This document shows positions 29,301 to 37,571 of a stretch of 64,000 nt of DNA, in pieces. The position numbers and the translations under genes were made by a program. Positions within the stretch are counted from its first letter, which is position 1; each line of letters starts with the position of its first letter. The notes beneath the pieces are model-generated. The model had not been told where the DNA came from. It saw only the letters and a list, made by a program, of their open reading frames with translations, and did no database searches. This DNA is from Cupriavidus nantongensis (GTDB taxonomy: Bacteria > Pseudomonadota > Gammaproteobacteria > Burkholderiales > Burkholderiaceae), in contig NZ_CP014845.1 of NCBI RefSeq assembly GCF_001598055.1, forward strand, positions 434,001 to 498,000, written 5' to 3'.

Positions 29301-32300
29301 GCTCGATGTTGACGGCGACTATGTCAACGATGCCGCGAACCGGCTGCACGCCGATGGCAACATGCGCGTTGCCGCCACCGGCACCCTGACCAACACCGGC
29401 ACGCTGGCCGCGGTGGGCGATCTGACGGTTCAAGGCACCGATGTGGTCAACGCCGCGGGCGCCGACATGGTCAGCGCCACTACCACGGTCAACGCCACCA
29501 ATCGGCTGGACAACGCCGGGCGGATCGAGGGCGATACGGTTCAGACCAACAGCCCCACCACCAACAACACCGGCACCATCATTGGCAACCGCGTGACGGT
29601 GCTGGGCAGCGACATCGCCAACACCGGTGCGGCAGGATTGATCGCGGCGGCGGAAAACCTCCATCTCTACGCCAGCCATTCGATGCAGAACCTGGACGGT
29701 GCGACGCTCTACAGCGCGGGCGACCTGCAGATTGCCCGGGACGGCGCGCGTGACCCGGCCACCGGGTTGCTGGTCAACCAGGTCGGCACGCTGATCAACC
29801 GCTCGGCCACCATCGAGGCTGGGGGAGGCATCGACATTGCGGCGAGGCAGCTCAGCAACATCCGATCAAGCATTATCACGGCACCCGGTACGCCGACGAC
29901 CGGCGAAACCAAGACGCTGAAACTCTGGCGGCCAGCCCTGCCACCATCGGAGCTGGCTGGCCACATCAGCATCACCGTACCAACCTGGCGCTGGACCGCA
30001 ACCACTTCGAGCATCACAGCGGAGCAGATCGAAGCGCTGCGCACGCCGGTGACCATCGAGGTGCCGAAGGCAGACGTAGGGGCGCTCGACACCACGGCAA
30101 AGACCCTGTCCTTTGCCAAGGTGCCGATTGAGGAATACGCGAACCGTGAACAGCCGATCTGCAACGACAACGATTGCACAACGCCCCCGCCGATCCTGAC
30201 CCGTCCGCTGACTGTGAACGCAGTTCAGCACTACGAGAACATCGAGGATACCGGCGGGACCTACCGGATCACCTTCTGGCCCGATTTGGACCCCGACGTC
30301 CATCTGCGTCCCGACCAGGTGCGGGTGCGTTTCGATCTCGGCGTGGACAACCACGATTACAGCGAAATCTCGCGCACCGTCACGACCACCGCCACGACGG
30401 ATCGGGTGATCAGCGCCAGCGATCCGGCCAAGATCCAGGCAGGTGGTGCAATTCGCATCAATAGCAATGGCGGCGCAATCCTGAACCAGTCGTCCACCAT
30501 GGCGGCCGGCGCAGACCTGGTGCGCTCCGCGGTGGGCGGCACGGTGCAGGACGCGGGCACTGTCCTGCAGCAGTCGGTCAGCACGACGGAAACCTCAACC
30601 TTCTACTGGCATCAGAAATCCGGCGGCAACAGCGATACACAGGTGGTGCCCTATCCGACCACGCCGCAGGCATCGACCACGGTGACGGCGCTGCCAGCCA
30701 TCGCGTCGGCCAATCAGACGGTGCAGACGAGCGCCCAGGACATCCAGGTCACGACCGTCAACAGGCTGGGTGACACCGTTACAGGCAGTGGCGTAACGGG
30801 CGGCAGTGCCACCGGCGCGCAGGTCACCGGCACGGCCGGAGGCCCTGGCAAGCCTCTGCAGACGCTAGGTACCGCCAGCGGCGGCATCCCCAACCTGACG
30901 CTGCCAACGAACGGCCTGTATCGCTACCAGACGGCGCCGGGCGTCACGTACCTGATTGCCACCGACGCGCGCTTCACGCAATACAGCAGGTTCATTTCCA
31001 GCGACTACATGCTGGGCCAACTGGGGCTGGACCAACTGACGCTGCAAAAGCGCCTGGGCGACGGCTTCTACGAGCAGAAGCTGATCCGCGACCAGGTGAC
31101 GCAACTGACCGGGCGTACCTATCTGGCGGGCTACAGCGACCAGATGGCGCAATACCAGGCGCTGATGAGCAATGGCGCGGCCTACGCCAAGGCGTTCAAC
31201 CTGGCCCCCGGCATCGGCCTGTCCGAGAAGCAGATGGCCCAACTCACCACGGACATGGTGTGGCTGGTCAGCCAGGAAGTAATGCTACCGGATGGCACAC
31301 GCCAATCGGTGCTGGTGCCCAAGCTGTACCTGGCCCATAGCCATGCGGTGGATCTGACCAGCACCGGCGCCCTGGTGACGGGCAGCAAGGTCAGCCTCGA
31401 TGCCAGCGCAGACGTGGCCAACAGCGGCCGGATCGTGGGCGACCTGGCCACGCAGGTGGTGGGCAACAATATCGTCAACCGGGGCCGGATCGGCGCGACC
31501 GGCACCACGGTTGTGAAGGCTGCGCAGGACGTGCGCAACCTGGGCGGGCGCATAAGCGGCACCGATACGGTGGTGTCCGCTGGCCGCGACGTGATCAACG
31601 AGACGCAGACCATCACCGATCAGGTCATGATGGGGGGCCACAGCGCCAGCGCCACCGGGATCGGATCCGTGGCCTCCATCTCAGGCACCGGCAATGTTGC
31701 CGTGCAGGCAGGGCGCGACGTCAACATGGCCGGCGGCACGGTGGATGCCGGCAACCATGCACTGCTTGCGGCCGGCCGCGACTTGAACCTCGGCACGGTG
31801 GTGGTTGGCACCACCCAGGATTCCAGTTCGCGCGGTGGCCAGAGCTATTACCACGACCAGACCAAAGTCGGTGCCGGTAGCAGCGTGCGCGCCGGGGCCA
31901 ACGTCGTGGCCGTGGCCGGCCGCGATGCGACCCTGACCGGCTCAGCCCTCGACGCCGGCAACAACGCCTCACTGATCGCGGGCCGCAATGCCACGGTCAC
32001 GGCATCACTGGATTCAAACACGCATAGCGAGGGATCGCTGGGCGGCAAGAATGCGCAATATACCAAGTCGTCTTATGACGAGGCGGTGCGCGGCAGTTCG
32101 GTGCGGGCAGGCAACAACGCGACGCTGGCCGCCGGGAAGCCGCAGCTGGCTGCTACCGTGCTGGGCGAAAACGGTATCAAGATGGCGCCGGAGGCGGCAG
32201 TCGTGCCTGCGGGCACCGGCAACCTGGCCGTGCTGGGCTCGACGGTGAGCACCGACAAGGGAATTGCTACCTTGACCGGAACCGGCGATGTGACCGTCGG

Positions 32301-34854
32301 TACGATCAGCGAAAAGCATAACGCGCAAGGCTGGTCTCGCTCCAATCGCTCCGGGTTCCTGTCGAAGGAGCAGACCACGAAGGAGTACAGCGAGAAGCAA
32401 GCCATCGCAGTCGGATCCCTGATCTCGGCCGACAGTGTTTCTGGCAACGCCGGACGTGACCTGATCGTGGCAGGCTCCAACGTTGCCGCGACCCACGACG
32501 TGAACCTGGACGCAGGCCGTGATCTGACCATCACCAGCGCGCAGGAAACCAGTTCCAGCCATAGTTTCGAGCGCACTACCAAGTCAGGACTCGGCGCGAC
32601 CGGGTCCGGCATCTCCTACGGCAAGTACGACCAGAAGGACACGACCAACGATAGCGCCGTCACGCAGACGGCGAGCCTGGTGGGCAGCACGGATGGCAGT
32701 GTCCACCTGAAAGCGGGCAGCGCATTGACGGTTACAGGCAGCGAGGTGCTTGCGGCGAAGGACATCACCGGCGCAGCGGCTGATATCACGATCGAGGCGG
32801 CAACAGGAAGCCGGCATCACGATGAAACCCACGAGGTCAAGCAAAGCGGCTTTACGCTTGGGGTGTCGGGCGGCGCCATCGGCGCTGCTCTCGATGCAGG
32901 CAGCAAGATGAGTTCTGCCGGCAAGAGCCAGGACGGGCGCGCTGCTGCACTGTGGGGCATCGCTTCTGGGCGCGACGCCTTCGATGCGGGCAGCGCCTTC
33001 GCCAACGGAGCCAATCCGGCAGCCGGCGCGGCGGTGACACTCTCGTGGGGCTCCAGCCAAAGCAAGCAGACGCTGGCCGAGGATAGCGCCACGCATACCA
33101 GTTCACGCGTTACGGCAGGCGGCACCGTTGCCTTCGTCGCGACCGGCATCGACGCCGATGGCAACCAGACGGCCGGCAACCTGAATATCATCGGCTCCGA
33201 CGTGGCAGCAAACAAGGTGGCATTGGGTGCCAGGAACGACATCAACGTCGTGTCCGCCACGGACACAAACGAAAGCCACAGCACCAGCAAGTCGAGCAGC
33301 GCCAGGGTCGGCATTTCGTATGGTGCGCAGGGATTTGGCGTATCGGCGTCGGGCTCCAGGGCCAAGGGCAACGCGGACAATACCGGGGCCACCCATGTCA
33401 ACAGCCATGTGAGCGGCAAGGAGGCGGTAGCTTTCGTGTCGGGCAATGACACCAACATCCTCGGTGCCACAGTCAATGGCGGAAAGGTCGTGGGCGACGT
33501 AGGTGGCAACCTCAATATCGCCAGCCGACAAGACACCGAGGAAATGCGCGCCAGGCAGGAAAGCATGGGCGGCGGGTTCAGCATCAGCCAGGGAGGCGGA
33601 TCGGCCAGCGTCTCCGCGAGCAAGGGCAAGGCGAGCGGCAGCTATGCGAATGTGAGCGAGCAGTCGGGGATCTACGCGGGGGACGGTGGCTTTGACATCC
33701 GTGTCGAGGGCAATACCGATCTCAAGGGTGCGGTGATAGCCAGCGCGGGTGGCAAGGACAAGAACCACCTCGATACCGGGACGCTCAGTTTCAGCGACAT
33801 CCAGAACCACTCGGACTACAGCGCGACTTCGTTCGGCGTGTCGGCCGGCATTACCGCTGGCTCACAGAATGAAGAGAAGATCAGCGGACTAACCTCAGGC
33901 AAGAACACCGGCGGCATCAGCCCGATGATTCCGCAACACAAGAGCGGCAGCCAGGATGGCGTGGCGCACAGCGCCGTAGCGGACGCCACCATCACGATCC
34001 GCGACGAGGCACACCAGAAGCAGGACCTGGTCAACCTCAAGCGCGACACCACCAACAGCAACGCACAGGTCGGCGAGAATCCCGACCTCCAGAATCTGCT
34101 CGACAAGCAGGCCGACATGATGGCGGCAGCTCGGGCGGCCGGCGAGGCGGTGGCCAAGACGGTGGGCGACGTGGCGGGCGCCAAGCAGAAGAACGCACTG
34201 GTAAAGGCCCATGCTGCGGAGAGGGCCGGCGATAGTGCGCTGGCCGCGCAGTACCGTGCCGAGGCTGAGAAGTGGGCCGAAGATGGAGATTATCGTGCTG
34301 CCCTGCATGCCGCGGGCGGTGCGCTGGTCGCTGGCTTGGGTGGCGGCAGCGCGATAGCCGGTGCCACTGGCGCTGGCGCCGCCTCGCTGGCTTCCGGTAT
34401 CAGCAAGGACATCAGCAATGGTGTCAAGGATTCAGTAGGAACTGGCAATGCCGGCCTGGACGAGGCCATTGGCAACCTGGCCGCCAACATCGTGGCGGGC
34501 GGTATCGGCGCGGCAGTGGGCGGCGGGGCCGGCGCCGCGACCGCGGCAAACGTCGATCGCTTCAACCGACAACTGCACCCGGATGAAAAAGAGAAGATTC
34601 GAACCCAGGCGAAGGGGGACAAAGCACTCGAAGAGCGCCTGGCACGAGCTGCGTGCTATGAAGTGAAATGCTGGGCGGAATTTCCCATAGGCAGCGATGC
34701 CTACAACAAAAATTACGTGAGTGTAGTGGAGGCTGGTCAGCTTACGCAGGAATTGGACTGGGTGCATCGCCAGCAAGAGGCAAATTTGTTCGTCCACACG
34801 CCCTTGCAGAAAGCCACCGATGCTTTGCAGAGCGATCCACTAGCAGGTTGCTGA
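26341..34854 (+). CDS. Two-partner-secretion exoprotein (FHA/CdiA-like), 3' end truncated by IS insertion
   Basis: The start at 26341 gives MNRNLYRLVFNAARGMLVAV, the extended signal-peptide region of large TpsA proteins; the upstream in-frame start (26314) is rejected. After the signal peptide (ending CAQAQ) comes the TPS domain with NPNGLVVNGLGFIN. Long filamentous-haemagglutinin repeats follow, then a non-repetitive segment (about residues 1175-1500), a YP-like segment with ARFTQYSRFISSDYML (about 1540), and a second repeat block. The pre-toxin part has DRFNRQLHPDE near residue 2741. The frame ends at a TGA only three codons inside the IS element (AGC then stop), giving 2837 residues. In this class the C-terminus is the delivered toxin, so the present product is a filament without most of its toxin tip. 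Confidence 0.92.
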   Translation: MNRNLYRLVFNAARGMLVAVRECAMGCGKGRQAGSRSAAECAQTASIARFAVGALTLAAWIAAGLPCAQAQVVADPNSGVNRPTVVQTANGLQQVNITRPSAAGVSTNAYTQFDVPRPGVILNNAPTPVSTQQAGYVNGNPNLLPGGSARIIVNQVNGTSPSQLQGYVEVAGPRSEVVIANPNGLVVNGLGFINTSRATLTTGIPMFGGSGSLDAFRVTSGQIAIQGEGMNAANVDQVDLIARAVQANAALYANQLNVIAGANQVDRATLAATPITGSGDAPALGIDVAQLGGMYGSKIMLASTEHGVGVSLRGIAAAQAGELTLTAQGKLVLAGQANASGNLVVYARDGIDNNGTTYGKQGVSINTDGVLANTGTLAGQQWLNAYAGSVASTGTLAAGVNVDGSTAAPADLTVVATNGALTATGRNQASGNATLQGTGANLAGSQTSAGGNLNLQAGAGKLDLTGADIRAGAALNATAGGALVNDRGQLSSQGSLVLQGDSLSNQGGQIVARQAATLKVASAVNNTQGTMQADGALSAHAGSLDNTAGRIVSLNSDGLSLNTTGSLVNAAGTTATGAEGGLIGGNGSVVINAGTLTNHGHINALDDATLDTQALDNDNGKVTAGGTLAARVAGAATNRQGTLSAATLNLEASALDNAGGRVEGDNLAIAAKGDLLNRGGTINQYGATDATVHAGGTFDNTQGTIAANGGNLAASGQTIVNSSGKIQHAGAGLLTVTSERDFSNATGTIETNGALQATAATLDNAGGSMSAQDKATIATSSDLLNRYGKLYGKNGLALRSGGQIDNTGGSAQTDGNLSAIAAGKLANANGTLAANGAHGVLDISTESLDNTRGQLTNAGDGATAVTATHALTNTGGKLGGNGNVTVHAQDLVNTAKGSVIASGALALNTTRTVDNTGGELYGGKGLVLEQADATLVNEGGQIQSATDAFVDVANLNNAGGTIKANQDIAVKGAVSGSGEMTAGHDLALDVDGDYVNDAANRLHADGNMRVAATGTLTNTGTLAAVGDLTVQGTDVVNAAGADMVSATTTVNATNRLDNAGRIEGDTVQTNSPTTNNTGTIIGNRVTVLGSDIANTGAAGLIAAAENLHLYASHSMQNLDGATLYSAGDLQIARDGARDPATGLLVNQVGTLINRSATIEAGGGIDIAARQLSNIRSSIITAPGTPTTGETKTLKLWRPALPPSELAGHISITVPTWRWTATTSSITAEQIEALRTPVTIEVPKADVGALDTTAKTLSFAKVPIEEYANREQPICNDNDCTTPPPILTRPLTVNAVQHYENIEDTGGTYRITFWPDLDPDVHLRPDQVRVRFDLGVDNHDYSEISRTVTTTATTDRVISASDPAKIQAGGAIRINSNGGAILNQSSTMAAGADLVRSAVGGTVQDAGTVLQQSVSTTETSTFYWHQKSGGNSDTQVVPYPTTPQASTTVTALPAIASANQTVQTSAQDIQVTTVNRLGDTVTGSGVTGGSATGAQVTGTAGGPGKPLQTLGTASGGIPNLTLPTNGLYRYQTAPGVTYLIATDARFTQYSRFISSDYMLGQLGLDQLTLQKRLGDGFYEQKLIRDQVTQLTGRTYLAGYSDQMAQYQALMSNGAAYAKAFNLAPGIGLSEKQMAQLTTDMVWLVSQEVMLPDGTRQSVLVPKLYLAHSHAVDLTSTGALVTGSKVSLDASADVANSGRIVGDLATQVVGNNIVNRGRIGATGTTVVKAAQDVRNLGGRISGTDTVVSAGRDVINETQTITDQVMMGGHSASATGIGSVASISGTGNVAVQAGRDVNMAGGTVDAGNHALLAAGRDLNLGTVVVGTTQDSSSRGGQSYYHDQTKVGAGSSVRAGANVVAVAGRDATLTGSALDAGNNASLIAGRNATVTASLDSNTHSEGSLGGKNAQYTKSSYDEAVRGSSVRAGNNATLAAGKPQLAATVLGENGIKMAPEAAVVPAGTGNLAVLGSTVSTDKGIATLTGTGDVTVGTISEKHNAQGWSRSNRSGFLSKEQTTKEYSEKQAIAVGSLISADSVSGNAGRDLIVAGSNVAATHDVNLDAGRDLTITSAQETSSSHSFERTTKSGLGATGSGISYGKYDQKDTTNDSAVTQTASLVGSTDGSVHLKAGSALTVTGSEVLAAKDITGAAADITIEAATGSRHHDETHEVKQSGFTLGVSGGAIGAALDAGSKMSSAGKSQDGRAAALWGIASGRDAFDAGSAFANGANPAAGAAVTLSWGSSQSKQTLAEDSATHTSSRVTAGGTVAFVATGIDADGNQTAGNLNIIGSDVAANKVALGARNDINVVSATDTNESHSTSKSSSARVGISYGAQGFGVSASGSRAKGNADNTGATHVNSHVSGKEAVAFVSGNDTNILGATVNGGKVVGDVGGNLNIASRQDTEEMRARQESMGGGFSISQGGGSASVSASKGKASGSYANVSEQSGIYAGDGGFDIRVEGNTDLKGAVIASAGGKDKNHLDTGTLSFSDIQNHSDYSATSFGVSAGITAGSQNEEKISGLTSGKNTGGISPMIPQHKSGSQDGVAHSAVADATITIRDEAHQKQDLVNLKRDTTNSNAQVGENPDLQNLLDKQADMMAAARAAGEAVAKTVGDVAGAKQKNALVKAHAAERAGDSALAAQYRAEAEKWAEDGDYRAALHAAGGALVAGLGGGSAIAGATGAGAASLASGISKDISNGVKDSVGTGNAGLDEAIGNLAANIVAGGIGAAVGGGAGAATAANVDRFNRQLHPDEKEKIRTQAKGDKALEERLARAACYEVKCWAEFPIGSDAYNKNYVSVVEAGQLTQELDWVHRQQEANLFVHTPLQKATDALQSDPLAGC
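34840..34843. repeat. IS target-site duplication CTAG (left copy)
   Basis: CTAG immediately precedes the left terminal inverted repeat. An identical CTAG follows the right one at 36178-36181. IS5-group elements typically duplicate a 4-bp CTAR-type target. Confidence 0.8.
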
Positions 34855-36177
34855 AGTACTCCCCGTACAAGAGGCGAGGCTTCCCCCTGCAAGGCAGTAG
34901 GCTTGCGATTTTTCACAATCTGGAAGCGGGACGTCCCTACATCGATTTTTTCGGCGGTTTGGCGCCCGATTCCGGCCTCATTACCGCGATTACTGCAACT
35001 GCGGACGGATTTGTCCCAGTGAGCGCATGCGCACGAGGTTGTAGGCGGCCATGCTCAGCACGAACATCTGGTCGACTCGCTTCAGTCCACGCACCATCAC
35101 CTGGCGCATGCGCCCGACAGTCTTGACCCATCCGAAGCCTTGTTCGATCAGCTTGCGCTTTTGCTGCGAAACGGCATACCCGGCGCTGCAAGCAATGGCA
35201 TCAGGAACGGCCGAGCGGCGCCCCGAGGTGTTCTGTGCCACGTGGGGCGTCACCTTCAGTTCCAGGCAGGCTTGAATGAACTCTTGCGCGTCGTAGCCCT
35301 TGTCTGCACCCACCGTGATTTCGGTGTTCGGGTCGTCCGTCACCTGTCGGGCATCGTTGAGCATCACCTTCGCGGCCTCGCGCTCAGCATGTCCGTCCGC
35401 ATTGGTCACCATGGCGCTCACCACCAGGCCGTGACGGTTGTCGCTCAGGGTATGACCCATATAGCGAAGTTCACTCGCAGTTTTGCCCTTGCGGTACAGC
35501 TTGGCATCGGGATCGGTCTTGGACTCGTGCGTCTCGTTGCTGCGCGTGCGACCTTTGAAGTTGGCGCCGTCGTTGTCGTCCTTGTCGTCGCCGCCGTCCT
35601 TGCGCACGAAGCTCTTGTGGCCTGCCCACGCCTGAATCAGCGTGCCGTCCACGCTGAAGTGCTCGCCCGACAGCCAGTTCTTCTTCTGCGCGATGGCCAG
35701 CACCTCGTTGAAAAACTGGATCACCGCATCATGCTTGATCAGCCGCTCGCGGTTCTTGGTGAAGACCGTGGGCACCCAAACGGTGTCGTCCATCGACAGC
35801 CCGATGAACCAGCGAAACAGCAGGTTGTACTGCGTCTGCTCCATGAGTTGGCGTTCGGAGCGAACGCTGTAGAGCACCTGCAGCAGCATGGCCCGCAGCA
35901 ACTTCTCCGGCGCGATGCTGGGCTGGCCACCCTTGATATCGTCCTCGTACATCTGTGCGAACAACCGGTCCATCTTTACCAGCGCCTGGTTGGCCATGGC
36001 GCGGATCGAGCGCAGCGGGTGGGACTTCGGCACGAAATCATCCAGCCTCCGCATAGTGAACAAACTTTCCGTGAAGGTATCTGCGCCGCGCATGAAAGTG
36101 GAGTTGGATGGGTTCCTCAAATCAACGCTTCAGCCAGTTGTCGCGCTGACGTCCACCGGAGGTATTTCAGCGGCCTG
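34844..36177 (-). mobile_element. IS5-family insertion sequence, 1334 bp
   Basis: The left end CAGGTTGCTGAAGTACTCC and the right end, read inward as CAGGCCGCTGAAATACCTCC, form imperfect terminal inverted repeats. Both ends are flanked by CTAG. A single transposase gene occupies the minus strand. The element sits inside the exoprotein gene. Deleting it with one CTAG joins CCA CTA to GGC GTG in the same frame on both sides, proving where it landed. The intact ends and duplication suggest a fairly recent insertion. Confidence 0.9.
34990..36120 (-). CDS. IS5-family transposase
   Basis: This protein of up to 376 residues has the IS5-type N-terminal domain (SHPLRSIR, PEKLLRAMLLQVLYSVRSER) and a DDE catalytic core. 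First Asp is near residue 158 in SVDGTLIQAWAG, second in VGADKGYDA, and Glu is in the KLIEQGFGWVKTVGRMRQ segment, which fits the C-terminal signature. The start may be the internal ATG at 36093 (MRGADTFTESLF), usual for relatives. No frameshift or stop is seen, so it is probably active. Confidence 0.93.
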   Translation of the reverse strand: MRNPSNSTFMRGADTFTESLFTMRRLDDFVPKSHPLRSIRAMANQALVKMDRLFAQMYEDDIKGGQPSIAPEKLLRAMLLQVLYSVRSERQLMEQTQYNLLFRWFIGLSMDDTVWVPTVFTKNRERLIKHDAVIQFFNEVLAIAQKKNWLSGEHFSVDGTLIQAWAGHKSFVRKDGGDDKDDNDGANFKGRTRSNETHESKTDPDAKLYRKGKTASELRYMGHTLSDNRHGLVVSAMVTNADGHAEREAAKVMLNDARQVTDDPNTEITVGADKGYDAQEFIQACLELKVTPHVAQNTSGRRSAVPDAIACSAGYAVSQQKRKLIEQGFGWVKTVGRMRQVMVRGLKRVDQMFVLSMAAYNLVRMRSLGQIRPQLQ

Positions 36178-36181
36178 CTAG
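36178..36181. repeat. IS target-site duplication CTAG (right copy)
   Basis: CTAG directly follows the right terminal inverted repeat and matches the left copy at 34840-34843. Confidence 0.8.
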
Positions 36182-36678
36182 GCGTGGCCAAAGATGCGAC
36201 TAGAGTCGTTCTTGGTGGCGTAACGACGAAAACTGGGGTGGCGCTCTGTACATCGGGGCTTGGATGCGCGGCAGGGGTCCCGATGGCGGCAATCGGTGCC
36301 AGCGATATTGTTGAAGGTGTTGACGGACTATACAACCGGTACAACGGCATTAGCTCAGTCGGCACAAATCCGTTGCGATACGGGTTTAATCTGCTAAGCC
36401 CGACATGGGGTGACACGGCATATGATGGTTTGGGTCTTGCGGCCGCGGCTATAGCGTTGAGAGCGCCCGTGCCACTCAAGATGGGAACGGCAGATGGCCT
36501 CAATCGTTCGGGTTCGATGTTTGGCGTGACGGTGCCGCGTTTCGACAACAATACGCTGATACCCTTCACTGGTTTGACTGCGCCGTACGGTACGACTCAA
36601 ACCATCTTGCTGTATGGGGTTGCTGCAAAGGGGGTAGCTGTCATCAACGACGTGCGGAATACGGGTGAGAAGAAATGA
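36181..36678 (+). pseudogene. Severed C-terminal toxin module of the exoprotein (DUF4225-like)
   Basis: This 165-residue frame starts with GVAKDATRVVLGG, has a hydrophobic Gly/Ala-rich region with two cysteines (ALCTSGLGCAAGVPMAAIG) and then DIVEGVDGLYNRYNG, and ends NDVRNTGEKK. It has lost its start to the IS: the open frame only continues back into IS sequence. In phase, it is the missing end of the exoprotein. The Gly-rich segment and the DGLYNRYN-type motif resemble DUF4225 modules at the ends of polymorphic toxins, though this needs a profile search. A membrane-type immunity candidate overlaps its stop codon. Confidence 0.8.
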
Positions 36679-36944
36679 ACTGGAAAAGACTCTACGCATT
36701 GCTCCAAATCTGTTTCATGGTGGGCCTGGCAGCTGCGTTCAGTGCAGGCTTTTGGTCGTTTGTCGTGGCGGGGATTTGCCGAATAGCCTTCGCGCTGGGG
36801 GAAAGCGAATCAATGTTGCTGATCGGCCTACCATTGTTTGTTGCGCTGTTTTTTGTGTTCGCAAAGTATCTGCCAAAGCCTCTGCGTAAAGCGGGCATGC
36901 TGAGCGAAGATCCTTCGGCATTTGGCCCGTGGTTCAAAGGCTGA
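36675..36944 (+). CDS. Candidate immunity protein, small membrane protein
   Basis: This 89-residue protein has two hydrophobic helices (about residues 7-30 and 45-63) and a charged C-terminal tail (KYLPKPLRKAG...FGPWFKG). Its ATG overlaps the stop of the toxin module as ATGA, the tight coupling expected of a toxin-immunity pair. I do not recognise its family, and its role is inferred from position. A membrane location would fit a toxin acting at the inner membrane. After the IS insertion, translation coupled to the exoprotein is lost, so its expression may depend on promoters in or near the IS. Confidence 0.72.
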   Translation: MNWKRLYALLQICFMVGLAAAFSAGFWSFVVAGICRIAFALGESESMLLIGLPLFVALFFVFAKYLPKPLRKAGMLSEDPSAFGPWFKG

Positions 36945-37140
36945 TGCAGTGGATTATATGACGCCACCAGTTGATTACTTCAAGAGGTCATCCGATCCCC
37001 CTATGTTGATTTGGCTCCGACTCGTTGCAGGGTGTGCGGACACTGGCTCACTGCGAACGATGACTCGGCACTAAATTCCGACTGAGCATCGACGCCAAAT
37101 GGGTGATCGATCGCGTCGCTCGTTCGGTCAAATATTGTGA

Positions 37141-37296
37141 CAGCGATTCGTGGGCACGGTACACGACAAATACAGTACTCGATCCGTCGTCGAGCCCGAT
37201 ATGCTGGGCTCGCCGCGCCGCGTATCGTGCATCACCGACAAAGTTTGGTTTTCGGGTAATCCAATGAGGATATTGATCGAAGGCTCACCGGAATAA
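37141..37296 (+). pseudogene. Orphan toxin C-terminal fragment
   Basis: A 51-codon frame opens after a TGA at 37138 and reads FVGTVHDKYSTRSVVEPDM...VWFSGNPMRILIEGSPE to TAA at 37294-37296. It has no start codon near its beginning and looks like the tail of a larger soluble domain. It lies 10 bp upstream of a small membrane-protein gene, repeating the toxin-end-then-immunity order. CDI loci commonly hold such displaced toxin-immunity remnants. No confident upstream continuation is seen in 36945-37140. Confidence 0.45.
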
Positions 37297-37306
37297 AGGA
37301 GCAACT

Positions 37307-37441
37307 ATGGCAATTGGTGGCGGCCCAACACCAGATCAATGGAAGAAGATGAGTCGATCAGAAAAAGCTCTTTACTTTCTATTCGCTGGATTCGTATTTC
37401 TGACAGTTGTATATATCGCTTGCGAGAAATGGATTTCCTAA
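37307..37441 (+). CDS. Small single-pass membrane protein, 44 residues
   Basis: ATG 37307 follows a strong ribosome site (AAAGGAG, 6-base spacing). The protein has a polar start (MAIGGGPTPDQWKKMSRSEK) and one membrane helix (ALYFLFAGFVFLTVVYIA) before CEKWIS. It sits between a toxin-tail fragment and the TpsB gene. It could be an orphan immunity protein or the small third gene of Burkholderia-type bcpAIOB loci. No family is recognised. Confidence 0.6.
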   Translation: MAIGGGPTPDQWKKMSRSEKALYFLFAGFVFLTVVYIACEKWIS

Positions 37442-37571
37442 TTTCAGGTGAATGTGGGTCGGATTAACGTGCGTCTGATCGATGGTAACGGCCAAGATGG
37501 TCATGTTGCCATGAGAAAGGCTCCTAGCCAGATAGCCAGGCATTGGGGCCGAAACAGTAGGATTAAACTCC

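Noticed and set aside
25639..29679. Long minus-strand open frames opposite the exoprotein (25639-27258 and 27997-29679)
   Set aside because: They are shadows of repetitive coding sequence; the plus strand clearly encodes TPS repeats.
36945..37137. Possible upstream continuation of the orphan toxin tail, including a frame with CRVCGHWLTAND
   Set aside because: All frames are broken by stops within short distances and no single path joins the 51-codon tail.
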